This document shows, one piece after another, positions 34,841 to 45,364 of a stretch of 64,000 nucleotides of DNA. The position numbers were made by a program, and so were the translations under genes. Where the stretch lies: positions 942,100 through 1,006,099 of the forward strand of contig NW_025064883.1 of NCBI RefSeq assembly GCF_019112545.1. Direction: 5' to 3'. The DNA is from Guyanagaster necrorhizus (Eukaryota; Basidiomycota; Agaricomycetes; Agaricales; Physalacriaceae). Within the stretch, counting starts at the first letter, position 1. Each line of letters begins with the position of its first letter. The notes under the pieces were generated by a model. It saw nothing but the letters and a program-made list of their open reading frames with translations, made no database searches and was not told where the DNA came from.

Positions 34841-35951
34841 ATGGTTTCAAAAGTCGCTGGATATGCTTTGGATGCCATAAATTCTCTCACTCCCAAACAA
34901 CTTTCCTTTATACGGTCGCTCCCAAAGGCGGAATTGCATGCCCACCTAAATGGTTCCATTCCAATCTCTGTCCTTCGCGAACTCGCCAAAGGGTCTTCAA
35001 TTTCCTCTGAGGCTATTTCCAAGCTCCAAGACGGCGTGGAATTGAACGAAATCCACGATTTCTTCGGGTTGTTTCCCGCCATCTACGCCTTGACATCCAC
35101 TCCAGAGACCCTAGGGCGCGTTACACGAGCAGTCCTCACGGAATTTCTGGACGGTGACACCCCTCAATGTACATATTTAGAGCTGCGCTCCACACCCAAG
35201 GTGACTTCCGCTATGACGAGGATGGAATACGTGAAGACCGTGCTAGACGAGGTGGAGAAGTACGGCAAAGATCAAGCAGCGCTGATTGTCAGCGCTGGCC
35301 GCGAAATGGACGAGGAAACTGTCAAAGAATGTATTGGCATCGCGAAGACCCTCAGAGCCGAGGGCAGGCGCGTCGTCGGTGTAGACCTCTGTGGTGACCC
35401 ATTAGTAGGGGATGTGGACATGTTTTGTCGCCATTTTGCAGACGCTAAGAGCGCCGGCCTTGGGGTCACACTACATATCGCAGAGGTGAGTATTCTCTCT
35501 CTTGAAATGACAGTTTATTCATTCCTTCATCCAACAGACCAGAGATAATCCTAACTCTGAGACGCTCAAGTTCCTCGCTATTGGTCCTGATCGTCTCGGT
35601 CACGCCACATTCCTTAATGATGAAGCCCGTAAGATTGTATTGAAAGAGAACATCGCCGTTGAGCTCTGTCTCTCCTCCAATCTGTTATGCAAGACCGTTG
35701 GTTCCCTGGACGTGCATCACATTCGTGATTATCTGAAGCATGATCATTCGATTGCCATTTGCGTTGGTAGTGTCCCCGTCTAAGTTGAAACTATTACTGA
35801 TTGCTTGCAGACTGATGATATTCTTCCTTTCCGTAATTCTATGCTTGGCGAATATGCGTTGTTGATGGCAAGGGCCCCGCTGGGCCTCGGTCTTTCTGAG
35901 GACGACGTAAGAAAGATAGCGGAGATGGGTATGAAGTGTAGATTCACCTAA
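34841..35951 (+). CDS. ADAL-type deaminase (N6-methyl-AMP/adenosine deaminase-like)
   Basis: Metal-dependent hydrolase of the adenosine/AMP deaminase superfamily; ADAL enzymes deaminate N6-methyl-AMP to IMP. ATG 34841. The metal and catalytic motifs are ordered: PKAELHAHLNGSIP (HxH), GREMDEETVKECI, LHIAE|T (zinc His and catalytic Glu), LGHATFLND (catalytic His), SSNLLCKTV and CTDDILPF (Asp pair, spliced from SIAIC). Two introns, near 35486-35538 and 35763-35812. The reading ends EMGMKCRFT at TAA 35949-35951. An alternative splice from GTATGA near 35929 to a TCTGTAG acceptor near 36019 would give another basic C-terminus; I prefer the shorter form. The residues needed for activity are present. 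Confidence 0.87.
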
Positions 35952-36482
35952 TCATTAGTAGATTGCACCATACTTGCCCTCCCCACTCAGTCCTCATATT
36001 TTACAACATCACTCTGTAGAAAACATTGCGATGAGGCGACGGTCAGGGAAAGCTCTCACAATGGGTACAAGGAAACGTCATCGAGATAAAGGAGAACCAA
36101 GGGTAAAGCAATAAGCTCTTTTGTAAGTAAAAGGTGGTGATTGTTATCCACTGATGCACGTTGATCGTTTACACAGACAATGGAAAGAATGGCTATAAAA
36201 TGTTCTACTTCATTTATTTCCTCACTCCACGCAGCATTAATGAACTGTTTCGTGGTGCGCCACGTAGTATCATTTTCTTTGATCACACAGCTGAAGACTT
36301 GTCTGCAACAGAATACCTGCTAGACAATTCCACAACCGCATCTCTTTGATCTTGCGCCGCTATTAAAATTTCACCGAGAACAGAAAGGCTCTAAACGATA
36401 TTATCCCTATCACGAGACGCAGAGTCAAAGCCTTGGTTTGAAGCTTGGAGAATCTGAGAGACTGACCGAATGTCCCTCAGCT
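35952..36482. other. Intergenic, low-complexity AT-rich stretches only
   Basis: No protein family or RNA was recognised. A small alternative last exon of the upstream deaminase gene (36020-36115) is possible. Confidence 0.4.
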
Positions 36483-36957
36483 ATGAACCCACACCTACTG
36501 AGTCTATGTAACTGGGATCAGCGTACTATTCTGCCTACTGTCCAACGTGACTTGTCTCACTCCGGGTCGCCGACGCTTGTCTGTACTGATGACGAAACCG
36601 AAGTTGAGGATCCACCGGCACCCCTCAAGAAGAAGGCAAGCAGGGGACGGTCTGCCAGATCTGTCAAAAGAGATTTCTTAAGACCAAGTTCTCTGACCGT
36701 TCACATACGGACACACAGTGGTGACAAACGTGGGTTAAGTATCCTCGTCGAATATAGCACGTCTTTACATCCATGCTTTTTTAGCTTATCAGTGTCCTTT
36801 TCCTGGATGTGAGCGTGACTTCAATGTCAAGTCCAACATGCACAGACATCTGAAGAAGCATTCCACAACGGACACATTTAACCCATCAACATATGTACCC
36901 CCCGAAAGCAAGGGAAGATATGTATGGCGGCCTATCAATACCACGCCGATTTGGTAA
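36483..36957 (+). CDS. C2H2 zinc-finger gene with frameshift in finger 1 (possible pseudogene)
   Basis: From ATG 36483 (MNPHLLSLCNWDQRT) the frame passes an acidic/lysine region (DDETEVEDPPAPLKKK). Finger 1 is broken. Its cysteine pair is encoded in another frame (TGC CAG ATC TGT at 36653-36664, reading CQICQKRF), while the following helix and His pair (LRPSSLTVHIRTHSGDK) are in the annotated frame. One extra C at 36677 separates the two. Finger 2 is intact after an intron whose donor is GTGGGT near 36730: PYQCPFPGCERDFNVKSN then MHRHLKKH. It ends TTPIW at TAA 36955-36957, or continues through GTAAAT. The pattern matches a two-finger fungal regulator, but the break suggests decay or a sequence error. 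Confidence 0.55.
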
Positions 36958-37137
36958 ATAATGAATAACTCACTTGCTTCATCATTTGATCCGTCACATA
37001 TAGCTGTGAACATGATTTTGAATGTCAAGGTCAGTCTCTGGCTGGCTTCCAGGTGAGGACCAATAGCTTTAGTTTTCAAGGCACTAGGCACCGAATTGTC
37101 GTGTTGCTCTGATTGCCTATACAGCCAGTTCTATATG

Positions 37138-37584
37138 TCATGACGAAGTTGTTTGGCCAAAGTACTCCCATTGGCCGCGTTCTGGCTTCTCTTCCAGTGG
37201 TTCCCACCTACATGATAAATTAGATTTGGACACTGATAGGGTAAAACGGGACAAGTCGACGCACGCTTTCCATTCGATCATCTGACTGGCGAGCCTGAGC
37301 TCGTCAGAGGCAATGTTCAATGACTCCTCAATCTGGCCTTCATCAAGGCCGTTCTCTACGGCAGCTATATCTCCCCTGGCAGCTTCCAAAACTTTGATTT
37401 TGTGAAGGGTAAGAGCTTCGGCACTCTGCCTGTAGACAGAGGTGGATGGTATGCCGGCAAGGATCTCGAGGGTCTGCTTGTACGTCTCTGCAAGGACAGG
37501 GAGAGGATTTGGGTGGACGTTGAGACCGGCCACGCCGGTCGTTCGTTTGATGACGTTGAAGAGAGGACGCGAGCAGCGGAACAT
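37138..37584 (-). CDS. NDUFA5: NADH:ubiquinone oxidoreductase subunit NDUFA5 (complex I)
   Basis: Accessory subunit of the complex I peripheral arm on the inner mitochondrial membrane. ATG 37584 gives MFRCSRPLFNVIKRTTGVAG then LNVHPNPLPVLAETYKQTLE, matching the NDUFA5 start. TLHKIKVLEAARGDIAAVEN, GQIEESLNIASDEL and ASQMIEWKAWEPLEEKPERG complete the fold; EWKAWEPLEE forms only after removing a 5'-GTGCGT intron near 37264-37206. The stop is TGA at 37138. It is head-to-head with the mitochondrial ribosomal protein bL32m, with 69 bp between start codons. Confidence 0.9.
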   Translation of the reverse strand: MFRCSRPLFNVIKRTTGVAGLNVHPNPLPVLAETYKQTLEILAGIPSTSVYRQSAEALTLHKIKVLEAARGDIAAVENGLDEGQIEESLNIASDELRLASQMIEWKACVDLSRFTLSVSKSNLSCRWEPLEEKPERGQWEYFGQTTSS

Positions 37585-37653
37585 GGTGGCTGGGTGAAAG
37601 AGTCGTGTTGAGTCGGAGTCCAAATCGGGAAACAAGCAGCTTGGCTCTTCACC

Positions 37654-38085
37654 ATGGCGGCGCTGGCCTTTACCAGGAATTCTATCCTACCTACCAATCC
37701 TCTCTTTACTTTATTCAGGATCCCCGTCTTCAAACCTCTCTTTCCGCCAAATCTTCTGCCTGCATTTCTCACCACACCCCACCCGTTCACCTGGCGCATA
37801 CCTTCCCTCCTGGAACTATTTCCCTCAATAGTACTCGCCGTGCCAAAGAAAAAGACGTCTCATTCGCGCAAGGCAATGCGTGCTGCGAACAAGGGTTTGA
37901 AGGACAAGCACAGTGCGTTGTCCGAACTTTTTCACGCGTCTCCGTTGCCTAATGAACGATCAGATATCGTTAACTGTCCTGGATGTGGGACACCGAAGCT
38001 CGCACATCACTTGTGTTCGAAATGCTATTCTTTTCTGAGTCGGACGTGGAAAAACAAACTGCGAGGCATGCCTGATCTGTCATGA
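37654..38085 (+). CDS. MRPL32: Mitochondrial ribosomal protein bL32m
   Basis: Large-subunit protein of the mitoribosome. ATG 37654. A long Leu/Phe/Pro-rich, Arg-containing leader leads to the mature start AVPKKKTSHSRKAMR, the conserved AVPKKK sequence of bL32m after processing. The zinc ribbon is CPGCGTPKLAHHLCSKC. An in-frame intron (37912-37961, GTGCGT...GATCAG) is removed to join LKDKHN to IVNCPGCG, so the read-through segment SALSELFHASPLPNER is not coding. It diverges from NDUFA5, suggesting joint control of two mitochondrial proteins. Confidence 0.9.
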   Translation: MAALAFTRNSILPTNPLFTLFRIPVFKPLFPPNLLPAFLTTPHPFTWRIPSLLELFPSIVLAVPKKKTSHSRKAMRAANKGLKDKHSALSELFHASPLPNERSDIVNCPGCGTPKLAHHLCSKCYSFLSRTWKNKLRGMPDLS

Positions 38086-38359
38086 GCCTGAAAGGTATGC
38101 CTTTCGTGGATTTGTAGTGGCAGTTGCTCATTCACATGACAGATTTGTGAGAGTGTATCGTACAGTACTAGTAGATAACAAAAAATTATACATAACTCGA
38201 AAAATATCCTTCATTTTGTTTGCGTGAATTCGGATTTTGTCGGGATGTAAAGAAGATTTGTGAGACCGAAAGCGGCGCACGCGGAAAATAGAATCTCCGG
38301 GATTCCTTCTTATACCGCCATGCTTGCTTTTGCTGATTTCGTCTTTACCACCGTTTACC

Positions 38360-39939
38360 ATGCTCCCCAGAATTGCCTCTCGTGCCGCTAGTACTCATGT
38401 CCCTCGTGGCCTTTCTGCCATCCTCCAAAAGAATCCAGACGACGTCGTCATCACCTTCGCCAAGCGTACCCCCGTTGGTCGGGCAAGGAAGGGCCAGCTC
38501 AAGGATGTCCCTGTCGACGAGATGCTCCACGCCCTCTTCAAGGCTTCCCTCCAAGAAATAAAACTGGATCCAGCCAAGATAGACGATATATGTGTCGGTA
38601 CGTTCTCCCCGTCCGCAACCGCATCCATAGCTCATTTAGCGCGTTTATAGGTACGTGCCATCCGCCATCGCCTTTGTATGTCTCTAGAGCAGCTGCGATG
38701 GCCGCTGGGATCCCCAATCACGTCCCAATATCTACCGTGAATCGACTATGTTCCTCTGGTTTGATGGCTATTCGGAATATTGCCCATGCCATCAAGGCTG
38801 GCGAAAGTGCACTTGGGCTGGCTGCTGGTGTCGAGAGCATGAGTCTCAAGTGCGCCGTTCCCGTCCTTGTTGCGATCTCGTTTCTTATCTTCAATGCAGC
38901 CCAAGACCTACTCCCGAGGTCTCTGCTCCAGTTGCTGAAAATGCGGAGGTCCAAGATTGTATCCAAGTATATCATGTTCTCATTTCTATTGGAGCAAAGT
39001 CTAACGTACATTAGCCTATGGGTTGGACTTCTGAAATGGTAGCCGAGACTTACAAGGTCTCTCGTCAGAAGCAAGATGAATATGCTCTCATTTCTCATAC
39101 ACGGGCCAGTGAAGTAAATCCCTCACTATACATGTACAATCGACACCTTCTGACACTTCCATAGTCCATAGCCAAAGGTATATTCAAAGACGAAATCATT
39201 CCCATCTCTATCAGAGGCAACACTATCTCCACCGACGACACGGTCCGTCCGGGAGTTACCCTGGAGTCTTTGTCAGGTCTAAAGTCCGCCTTCCCTAACT
39301 GGGGTGAAGCCTCGACGACTGCTGGTAACGCCAGCGGTGTTGGAGATGGCGCCGCTTTGTGCGTCCTCACGACGCGAGAGAATGCCGAGCTAGAGGGCAT
39401 GGACATCGTGGCTAAATGGGTTAGCAGTACGATCGTCGGTGTCGAACCCAAGTACATGGGTATCGCCCCCATCTATGCCATCCCCAAGCTGCTAAACCAA
39501 GTCGGTCTGACGAAGGAAGAGGTTGATATCTACGAGGTATATCCGCTGCTAATGCCAACTTCATGACATTAAATGATCGGGTGCCAGATTAACGAGGCTT
39601 TCGCGTCACAGTTTGCTTACTGTGTGGAGCAACTGGATATACCTATTGAGAAAATTAACCCCAAGTAGGTCCGTTGACTACCGTTTCCACCATGCTAACA
39701 AACCACGTCTGTAGCGGCGGTGCTATCGCCATAACACACCCTCTTGGCATGAGTACGTATTCTAATGTTCTGTATCTCCTCTCGTACTGACTTGTACTCT
39801 CAAATCAGCCGGTGTCCGCCAGGTCGTCACAGGTTTGGCTGAACTGAAGCGCAAGGACCAGAAGCTCCTTGTAACGAGCATGTGTATAGGAAGTGGTATG
39901 GGAGCCGCTGGTATCTTTGTTAACGAGGCTCGCCATTGA
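38360..39939 (+). CDS. POT1: 3-ketoacyl-CoA thiolase (acetyl-CoA C-acyltransferase)
   Basis: Cleaves 3-ketoacyl-CoA to acetyl-CoA and a shortened acyl-CoA in beta-oxidation; closest to the peroxisomal POT1/ACAA1 type by text (PMGWTSEMVAETYKVSRQKQ, YAIPKLLNQVGLTKEEVDIY, INEAFASQFAYCVE). The catalytic Cys lies in STVNRLCSSGLMAIRN, the catalytic His in GGAIAITHPLG, and the second Cys in TSMCIGSGMGAAG. The usual GH before PLG is TH here. Many short introns; it ends NEARH at TGA 39937-39939. The N-terminus (MLPRIASRAASTHVPRG) is Arg/Ser-rich and does not match a clear PTS2 nonapeptide, so a mitochondrial or alternative location is possible. Confidence 0.9.
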
Positions 39940-40527
39940 TTGTTCCGACAATTTCACACACTGGGTGTAATGTCAATCATAATACAAATGGCTATCTATA
40001 CCAAGCCAAGTATGGCACCACGGAAACATCCAGTGCCCGTCGCTTTCGGAGTGTCCTGAAAATAATCCAGGTGCGACTTTCGACATCACCTTTCTGTTTG
40101 ATAATTCGCGTGCAGTCCATTCTAAGAGAAATCTCGAAAAAGATGCTGCTCTTTTCCAGGAAGGAGGTGGGCTCAAACCAGCACAGGACCTGAAAATCTC
40201 AAAATATTTTATCTGTCCAAGATGAAGATGAAAGCAAAAGCTACTCGAAGATAATAGCGATACAAAGGACTTGGCGTACTCGGACAGTCCTTTTGATCGT
40301 TTAGGACCTCGAAGGTGTTAAAAGCAAGTTGTGATGATAGGCAAAAGAGGGCGCATTCTTCGGGGAGGGACGAAAGAATGCCATCTAGAGAACGCCATCC
40401 TTAAGGATAGACTCTTGCTGTCTTCGCCACTACCACTACTTCGTCATAGCGAAAGGTTATTGCATCGTACCATGTCGGAGACGCCGCGACCATTGCCTCT
40501 GCGACGTCCAGAGAAGCTTAGCATTGC

Positions 40528-40861
40528 TCACCGATCGAGCACTCTTGTACAAGTAGTGAACACACGACTGGTGAAATGAGGTTTGTTGCAACAGTAACGT
40601 AAACAGAAGCGACACGACATGACTATCAGATTTACAAGGAAAATATTTTTTGCGCCTAACGAAGAGCGTGAGCATTGAATAAAATGATTGTGAAGGCAGT
40701 GGTGAAAAGGATCAGAAAAGTCATTCATGTCAATGCTCCGCACAAGACAGAACTTGACGGCGCAATTCGACTAAGAGGTGCCATGGGTTGAATACAACAC
40801 TCGTCATATATAAAAGAGAAATGAGAAGGTGAAGACTCACCCATAGACATTCTTCGGCCAT
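40528..40861 (-). CDS. Candidate small Cys-rich protein, weak
   Basis: ATG 40861 starts MAEECLW, followed by a good GTGAGT donor and a CTCTTAG acceptor near 40772 that join it to a frame reading SNCAVKFCLVRSIDMNDF, then Cys/His-rich text to TGA at 40528. The protein would be about 88 residues with about 11 Cys. I do not recognise it, and the sequence could be chance. The splice signals are the main support. Confidence 0.2.
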
Positions 40862-40925
40862 GTTCTTATGGGTAGAAAGTAAGAAGTAGAAAGCAAGCGC
40901 ATAATGGTTTTATAGGCACGTGATA

Positions 40926-40955
40926 TTCGGCAAATGCCGGTTAAACTGTACAGTT
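40926..40955. promoter_or_regulatory. Shared promoter elements upstream of uS3
   Basis: TTCGGCAAATGCCGG (40926-40940) and AACTGTACAGTT (40944-40955) sit about 120-150 bp upstream of the uS3 ATG. The palindrome is identical to one upstream of the Stm1-like gene, and TTCGGCAAAT is identical to one upstream of AspRS. This suggests a common activator of translation genes (inference). Confidence 0.5.
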
Positions 40956-41074
40956 CCACTCCCAGGATTTTGCGGGACCGCTCTGATTGTCGACAAGTGC
41001 AAGGTATCTATCGAACAAAATCCTCTCTCCTAGTCACTCACAGGCTCTGTTACAGACTTACCCTTGGACATAAA

Positions 41075-42017
41075 ATGGCGTCCTCTATCAGCAAAAAAAG
41101 AAAGTTTGTCGCCGATGGTGTCTTCCGCGCCGAGCTCAATGAATTCTTCACTCGTGAACTCGCCGAGGAGGGTTACTCTGGATGTGATGTCCGTGTAACT
41201 CATGCTCGTACCGAGGTGGGTTGGTATTGTCTTTGTCGTTGGAGCTCTGCTTGACTAGGGGCTGTAGATCATCATTCGGGCCACCCACACTCAGGAAGTC
41301 TTGGGCGAGAAGGGTCGCCGTATCCGTGAGCTTACTGCTCTCGTTCAGAAACGGTTCAAGTTCCCAGACAACTCCCTTGAGCTCTATGCCGAGAAGGTCC
41401 AGCACCGTGGTCTCTCCGCCGTCGCTCAGTGTGAAAGTTTGAGGTACAAACTCCTTGGAGGTCTTGCCGTTCGTCGGTATGTTCAGTCTGGTCACCGCTT
41501 GTCCTTCCGCATCCTCATTATTCTCTAGTGCGTGCTATGGTGTCCTCCGATTCGTTATGGAGTCCGGCGCCAAGGGTTGCGAAGTCGTCGTTTCCGGCAA
41601 ACTTCGTGCTGCTCGTGCCAAATCTATGAAGTTCACCGATGGCTTCATGATTCACTCTGGTCAACCTGCTGTTGACTTTGTGGACTTCGCTGTTCGCCAT
41701 GTCCTCCTTCGACAGGGTGTACTGGGTATCAAGGTCAAGATGTAGGCCAATTATTTTTTTTTCATCACTGGTATATAAAACTTATATAACTTTCTAGCAT
41801 GAAGAACTGGGATGCCGAGGGTCACACTGGACCTCGCAAGCCTCTTCCCGACTCTGTTCAAATCTTGGACCCTCCCGTGGACAAAATTATTTCGGAGCCT
41901 CAGTCCGAGCAAAGAGAGCCTTTGGCCGTCCCCGTTGCCCCCCCTGCGGAGGAGACCTACCCCCCCCAAGAAGCTTACCAGCAGCCGGAAGCATACATGG
42001 AGCAGCCAGTGTTCTAA
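41075..42017 (+). CDS. RPS3: 40S ribosomal protein uS3 (RPS3)
   Basis: Small-subunit protein at the mRNA entry tunnel. ATG 41075 opens [20 protein letters not shown], then the KH domain ([20 protein letters not shown] with the GEKGRRI loop) and [20 protein letters not shown]. The C-terminal domain has [20 protein letters not shown] and [25 protein letters not shown]. It ends in a Pro/Glu/Gln-rich tail ([20 protein letters not shown]) at TAA 42015-42017. Three introns; the third joins VKI to [12 protein letters not shown]. All core features are intact and the length is typical. Confidence 0.96.
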
Positions 42018-42293
42018 TGTAGATTTGTGTGTGGTGTCGTTAGTACATATGCAAATATCATCCCAGTGTCGTTTCTGTCACTTTCCAAAAAGTTGTTCAA
42101 AAAGCTAGACATTCTATGACTTGGAAATTGCATGCGCCAAAATTTTGCCGCCTATCAAGAACTGTCAGACTCATCCATGGGTCTATCTCGCGCAGAGCGA
42201 TGCCAAATTAGGGCTTGACTTGTGATCGGATGCTTTGGTTTTTCTCAGGTTTGTAGTGTCTGATTCATTCCTAATAGAACAGTAGACGACAAA

Positions 42294-45086
42294 TTAGATA
42301 TGCCGAAAAACGCTACTGCCCAATAGGCCACCCGTTGGCAAATCAATCACTAAGCTCTATGTTCGCACCATTTCGCCGCTCTTTAGAAATTCAAACGTAA
42401 TATTTACTGTGCTAAGCATCTACGAGGGACCGGAGACTCATGTTATTCGTGCGTTGATCATAAATGAACGCAACGTTCCCGTTGACGGTAATGACTAGGT
42501 TGTCGGCATCTGGGTGCTTGAAGTGTGTAATATTGAGGTTTGTGGAGCCACCTGCATCATTCCAAAACACAACAAAGACAGTTTCGTGCGCGTGATCATA
42601 GATCGCTGAGACCTGAGCATCGTTCTGAGTGGACTGCAGAGAGAATTGGCGGCTTTTCGAACGGAAGGTATCAAGGTCTGTACCAGGAAAGGCGGTGTAC
42701 GATAAAGAAGCGTTCAGGACATTATGATGTAGTCGCGCAGAGAATAATGTGACATCCGTAGGAAGCTGGGTAGACGACCAATTCCCACTTTTCTCCTTGA
42801 CACTGTATGAGATAGAGCTTTTGCGATCGAGGATATATCCAACATTGCTGTGCCGTAGAGACTCGGATCTACTTGTCCCGTCGAATTCATGTTTCTCGTA
42901 GTCATCCACAACTAAAGACCAACATTGTGCTTTTGGTCAATGACAGAGTAGACTGGTGCGTTGGTTGTGGAAGGGAACTGATTGTGCGAGCAATTCAACG
43001 CCATCGCATTATAATCGACAGCGATTCCCGGTATGAGGTTCCAATCCCAAGCTGCAGCGATGTCTTTGTAGTCGTTGCCTTTCAGGTACGTGTAAAGGGC
43101 TCCATTTGACAGATGGAATCCGAATGGCTATATTGCAATAGGATGAGTTCCGCGATGATATGGATATTAATGTTGCATTGCGCCCGTTTTGTGAATTGGT
43201 ACACTCCGTGGTTTTGGTTCTTGGAGAGAACATTTTCAGGGTTGAAACGTACTGTTCGCCGCGGTGTGGCTTAGCTAAAGATTAACCTTGATAAGGACGA
43301 GAACAAGTCATAAACGAACCATGTAATCGTTAATATAAATCATACGATTTCCCTTGAGGTTTCCAGCGTTGGCGTGCGTTAGATTCCCGACTTTCAGACT
43401 TGCTGCAAAATCTGCCAATGAGCTTGACATCCATTTGTTGCCCAATTCCTCGACCGTCGTTAAATTCATTTTGAGGTTTATAGGTCAAAATGAGCGATGC
43501 CCCCCCCCCTTCCCAAAAAAAAATTGGAAAGTCAAGGTGAGCGCACTGTCCATCCATGACAGGGGAGCTAATGGATCTCGGGAGAACAGACTATACGGCA
43601 CTCACGTTGTCTTGAGAAAGATGCAAACACTCAAATCCCAATGAAATACACCAGTGACTGCATTGTAGAATATCACCCATCTGTTCCCTTTCCCTTCAAA
43701 GAGGCGGGCCAATGCAATCTTTGATTCGGAGTCTGCAGAGAGTTGGGTCCGCAGTGCTGCAAGCTCAAATCTACAACGTCGCTTGAACTAAGTATATAAG
43801 ACGTTGCATAAATGAGCACACTCTAGTTACTACGCAAAAATTGCACTAGTCTTTGCCTAAAATGCAGAAAATCAGGTGGCTGGCTTCTGGTATAGAAGAA
43901 AACTGACCGTAGTTGCTATTGTAGAATAAGCCACCGAATATGGTGTAAAATAGGATCGTGCTTAAACCGCATTTGAACTACTTACCCGAAACTACCATCT
44001 ACAAGGGATATTCATGCAAATCTGAGAAGAGTGGGAGCAGGCCAAACATACCAGACCTGATCTCATCGATATTGGCTACATTTTTGATGATGATTTCCTG
44101 ATGGATTTTACTATAGGCATCAGCGACAAGAGTCTCACTTGAAGACAGAAGTCCTGCGTCGATGCCAATCTTCGATACGTCCAAGATATTGGAGCCGATC
44201 ATGAACTTCACGGGAAGATCGAAGACCTCATATGAACGGCCTGACATGAACATGCAGTAATTCGCAACATCTTCAGCGAGCTCTTTTTGTCCCATAATCA
44301 TGCATGCTTCCACCACCAGATGCGGTACTCCAATCGCCTATGAATGCTCAGCAGGGCAGAAAATGATTATGTAGGACGACTCCTACGTTGCTAAACCAAT
44401 TCCTATTCCAGAGCAGGGTCTCGGCGGAATCGCATGGACAGCTTGCGCTACCGCCATCATACAAGCAGGCTGGGTTGGTGAAGTCGTGGTCGAACCACCA
44501 TTTCATACCAGAAAAATTGCAGATTTGAGCTTGGCATCTTTGACGTACTCGTGCGCATTAGTTAGCCTTCCATGCCAAGCGCTGGTCATAGCGGCTCAAA
44601 AGAGAAGTCAGCACAACCAATTTTCAATTCAGGGTGGTGACAAGATAGCTGAAACTTGCGCAAACGCGTCCAATGTTTGCCAGCTGGCCACTTTGCGCGT
44701 TGGGCAGCACATTCTGTAGTATAATTAACGTCGGGCCATTGACCATTCGAGTCGAGGGAAGAAAGCTTGTCATTGTGATGAGTACGGCAAGCTGAGGTAG
44801 GACGGCCAAGGCTCACCAGCTCGCAATCTCATGACTAGAGCTTTTCGACCCAGACATAATGACGCTAAACGACGCCCTCGAATATTTTGTAAGTTGATGT
44901 CTTTGGCGTCGGTAGATTCATATCGAGTAGTCTGAGACGCGCGTGTAGTGAATAGATTCGTAGAATTGTTTCTAGGCGAAATTCCCGAGGTCGTATGCTT
45001 GATATTGGAGATGCTGCCTTAGGATTGTCATCTGCAGCTACACAGGCTTGCAGTGGCAATAGCAAATAAATAAAAGAAATGGGCAT
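42294..45086 (-). pseudogene. Decayed PL8 polysaccharide lyase copy (PL8-A)
   Basis: This copy is closely related to PL8-B but broken at many points. Near the 5' end, the frame of the signal-peptide start (MPISFIYLLLPLQACVA) is lost, and the DINL..RRLAS region shifts again before MSGSKSSSHEIASW. A one-base loss precedes MKWWFDHDFTNPACL. After the 13-nt exon (43986-43998) the acceptor and the QH of the catalytic QHGG...Y motif are gone. A homopolymer-rich patch lies near 43501-43530. About 55 residues between NQFPS and TNAPVYSV are deleted, followed by a stop (about 42935). A premature stop near 42412 precedes the remnant tail LPTGGLLGSSVF. Recognisable relics include GIDAGLLSSSETLVADAYSK. No functional product is expected. 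Confidence 0.88.
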
Positions 45087-45364
45087 AGAGAATGTGAGTG
45101 TTGAGGGGCATAGAAATGGGTAGCGACTAAAAAGCGGTCAAAAAGAAAGACAGCGCGTACACGGAATTTATTGCTTCGATTTTGGTTCTGTTTGCATCTT
45201 CTTGTCCCAACGACAGCGACCCCAACGGACGCGCCAAATTAAAGTAACACAGCTATCCAGCATCATCGAGGCAGTGTTCAACAATCAACATAGAGGCAAC
45301 CAAGAACAAATCGTAAGTCATCTACAAACATTGATAAAGTATCATGTACGAACAGCAGGGAAGG

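Larger units (their letters stand above)
39940..41074. other. Intergenic 1.1 kb between thiolase and uS3 genes
   Basis: No convincing gene fills this stretch. A possible small two-exon minus-strand gene (40861-40528) is listed separately at low confidence. The uS3-proximal part holds the promoter elements at 40926-40955. Confidence 0.4.

Noticed and set aside
35952..36115. Alternative last exon of the ADAL-type deaminase
   Set aside because: It is possible by splice rules (GTATGA donor), but the shorter C-terminus already matches family length, so it is not adopted.
43501..43530. C-run followed by A-run, considered as a repeat or insertion scar
   Set aside because: It lies inside the decayed PL8 copy at the position of an ordinary intron/exon in PL8-B and has no flanking duplication or mobile element sequence.
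44486..44719. Plus-strand ORF antisense to the PL8 pseudogene
   Set aside because: It is the complement of decayed PL8 coding sequence with no features of its own.
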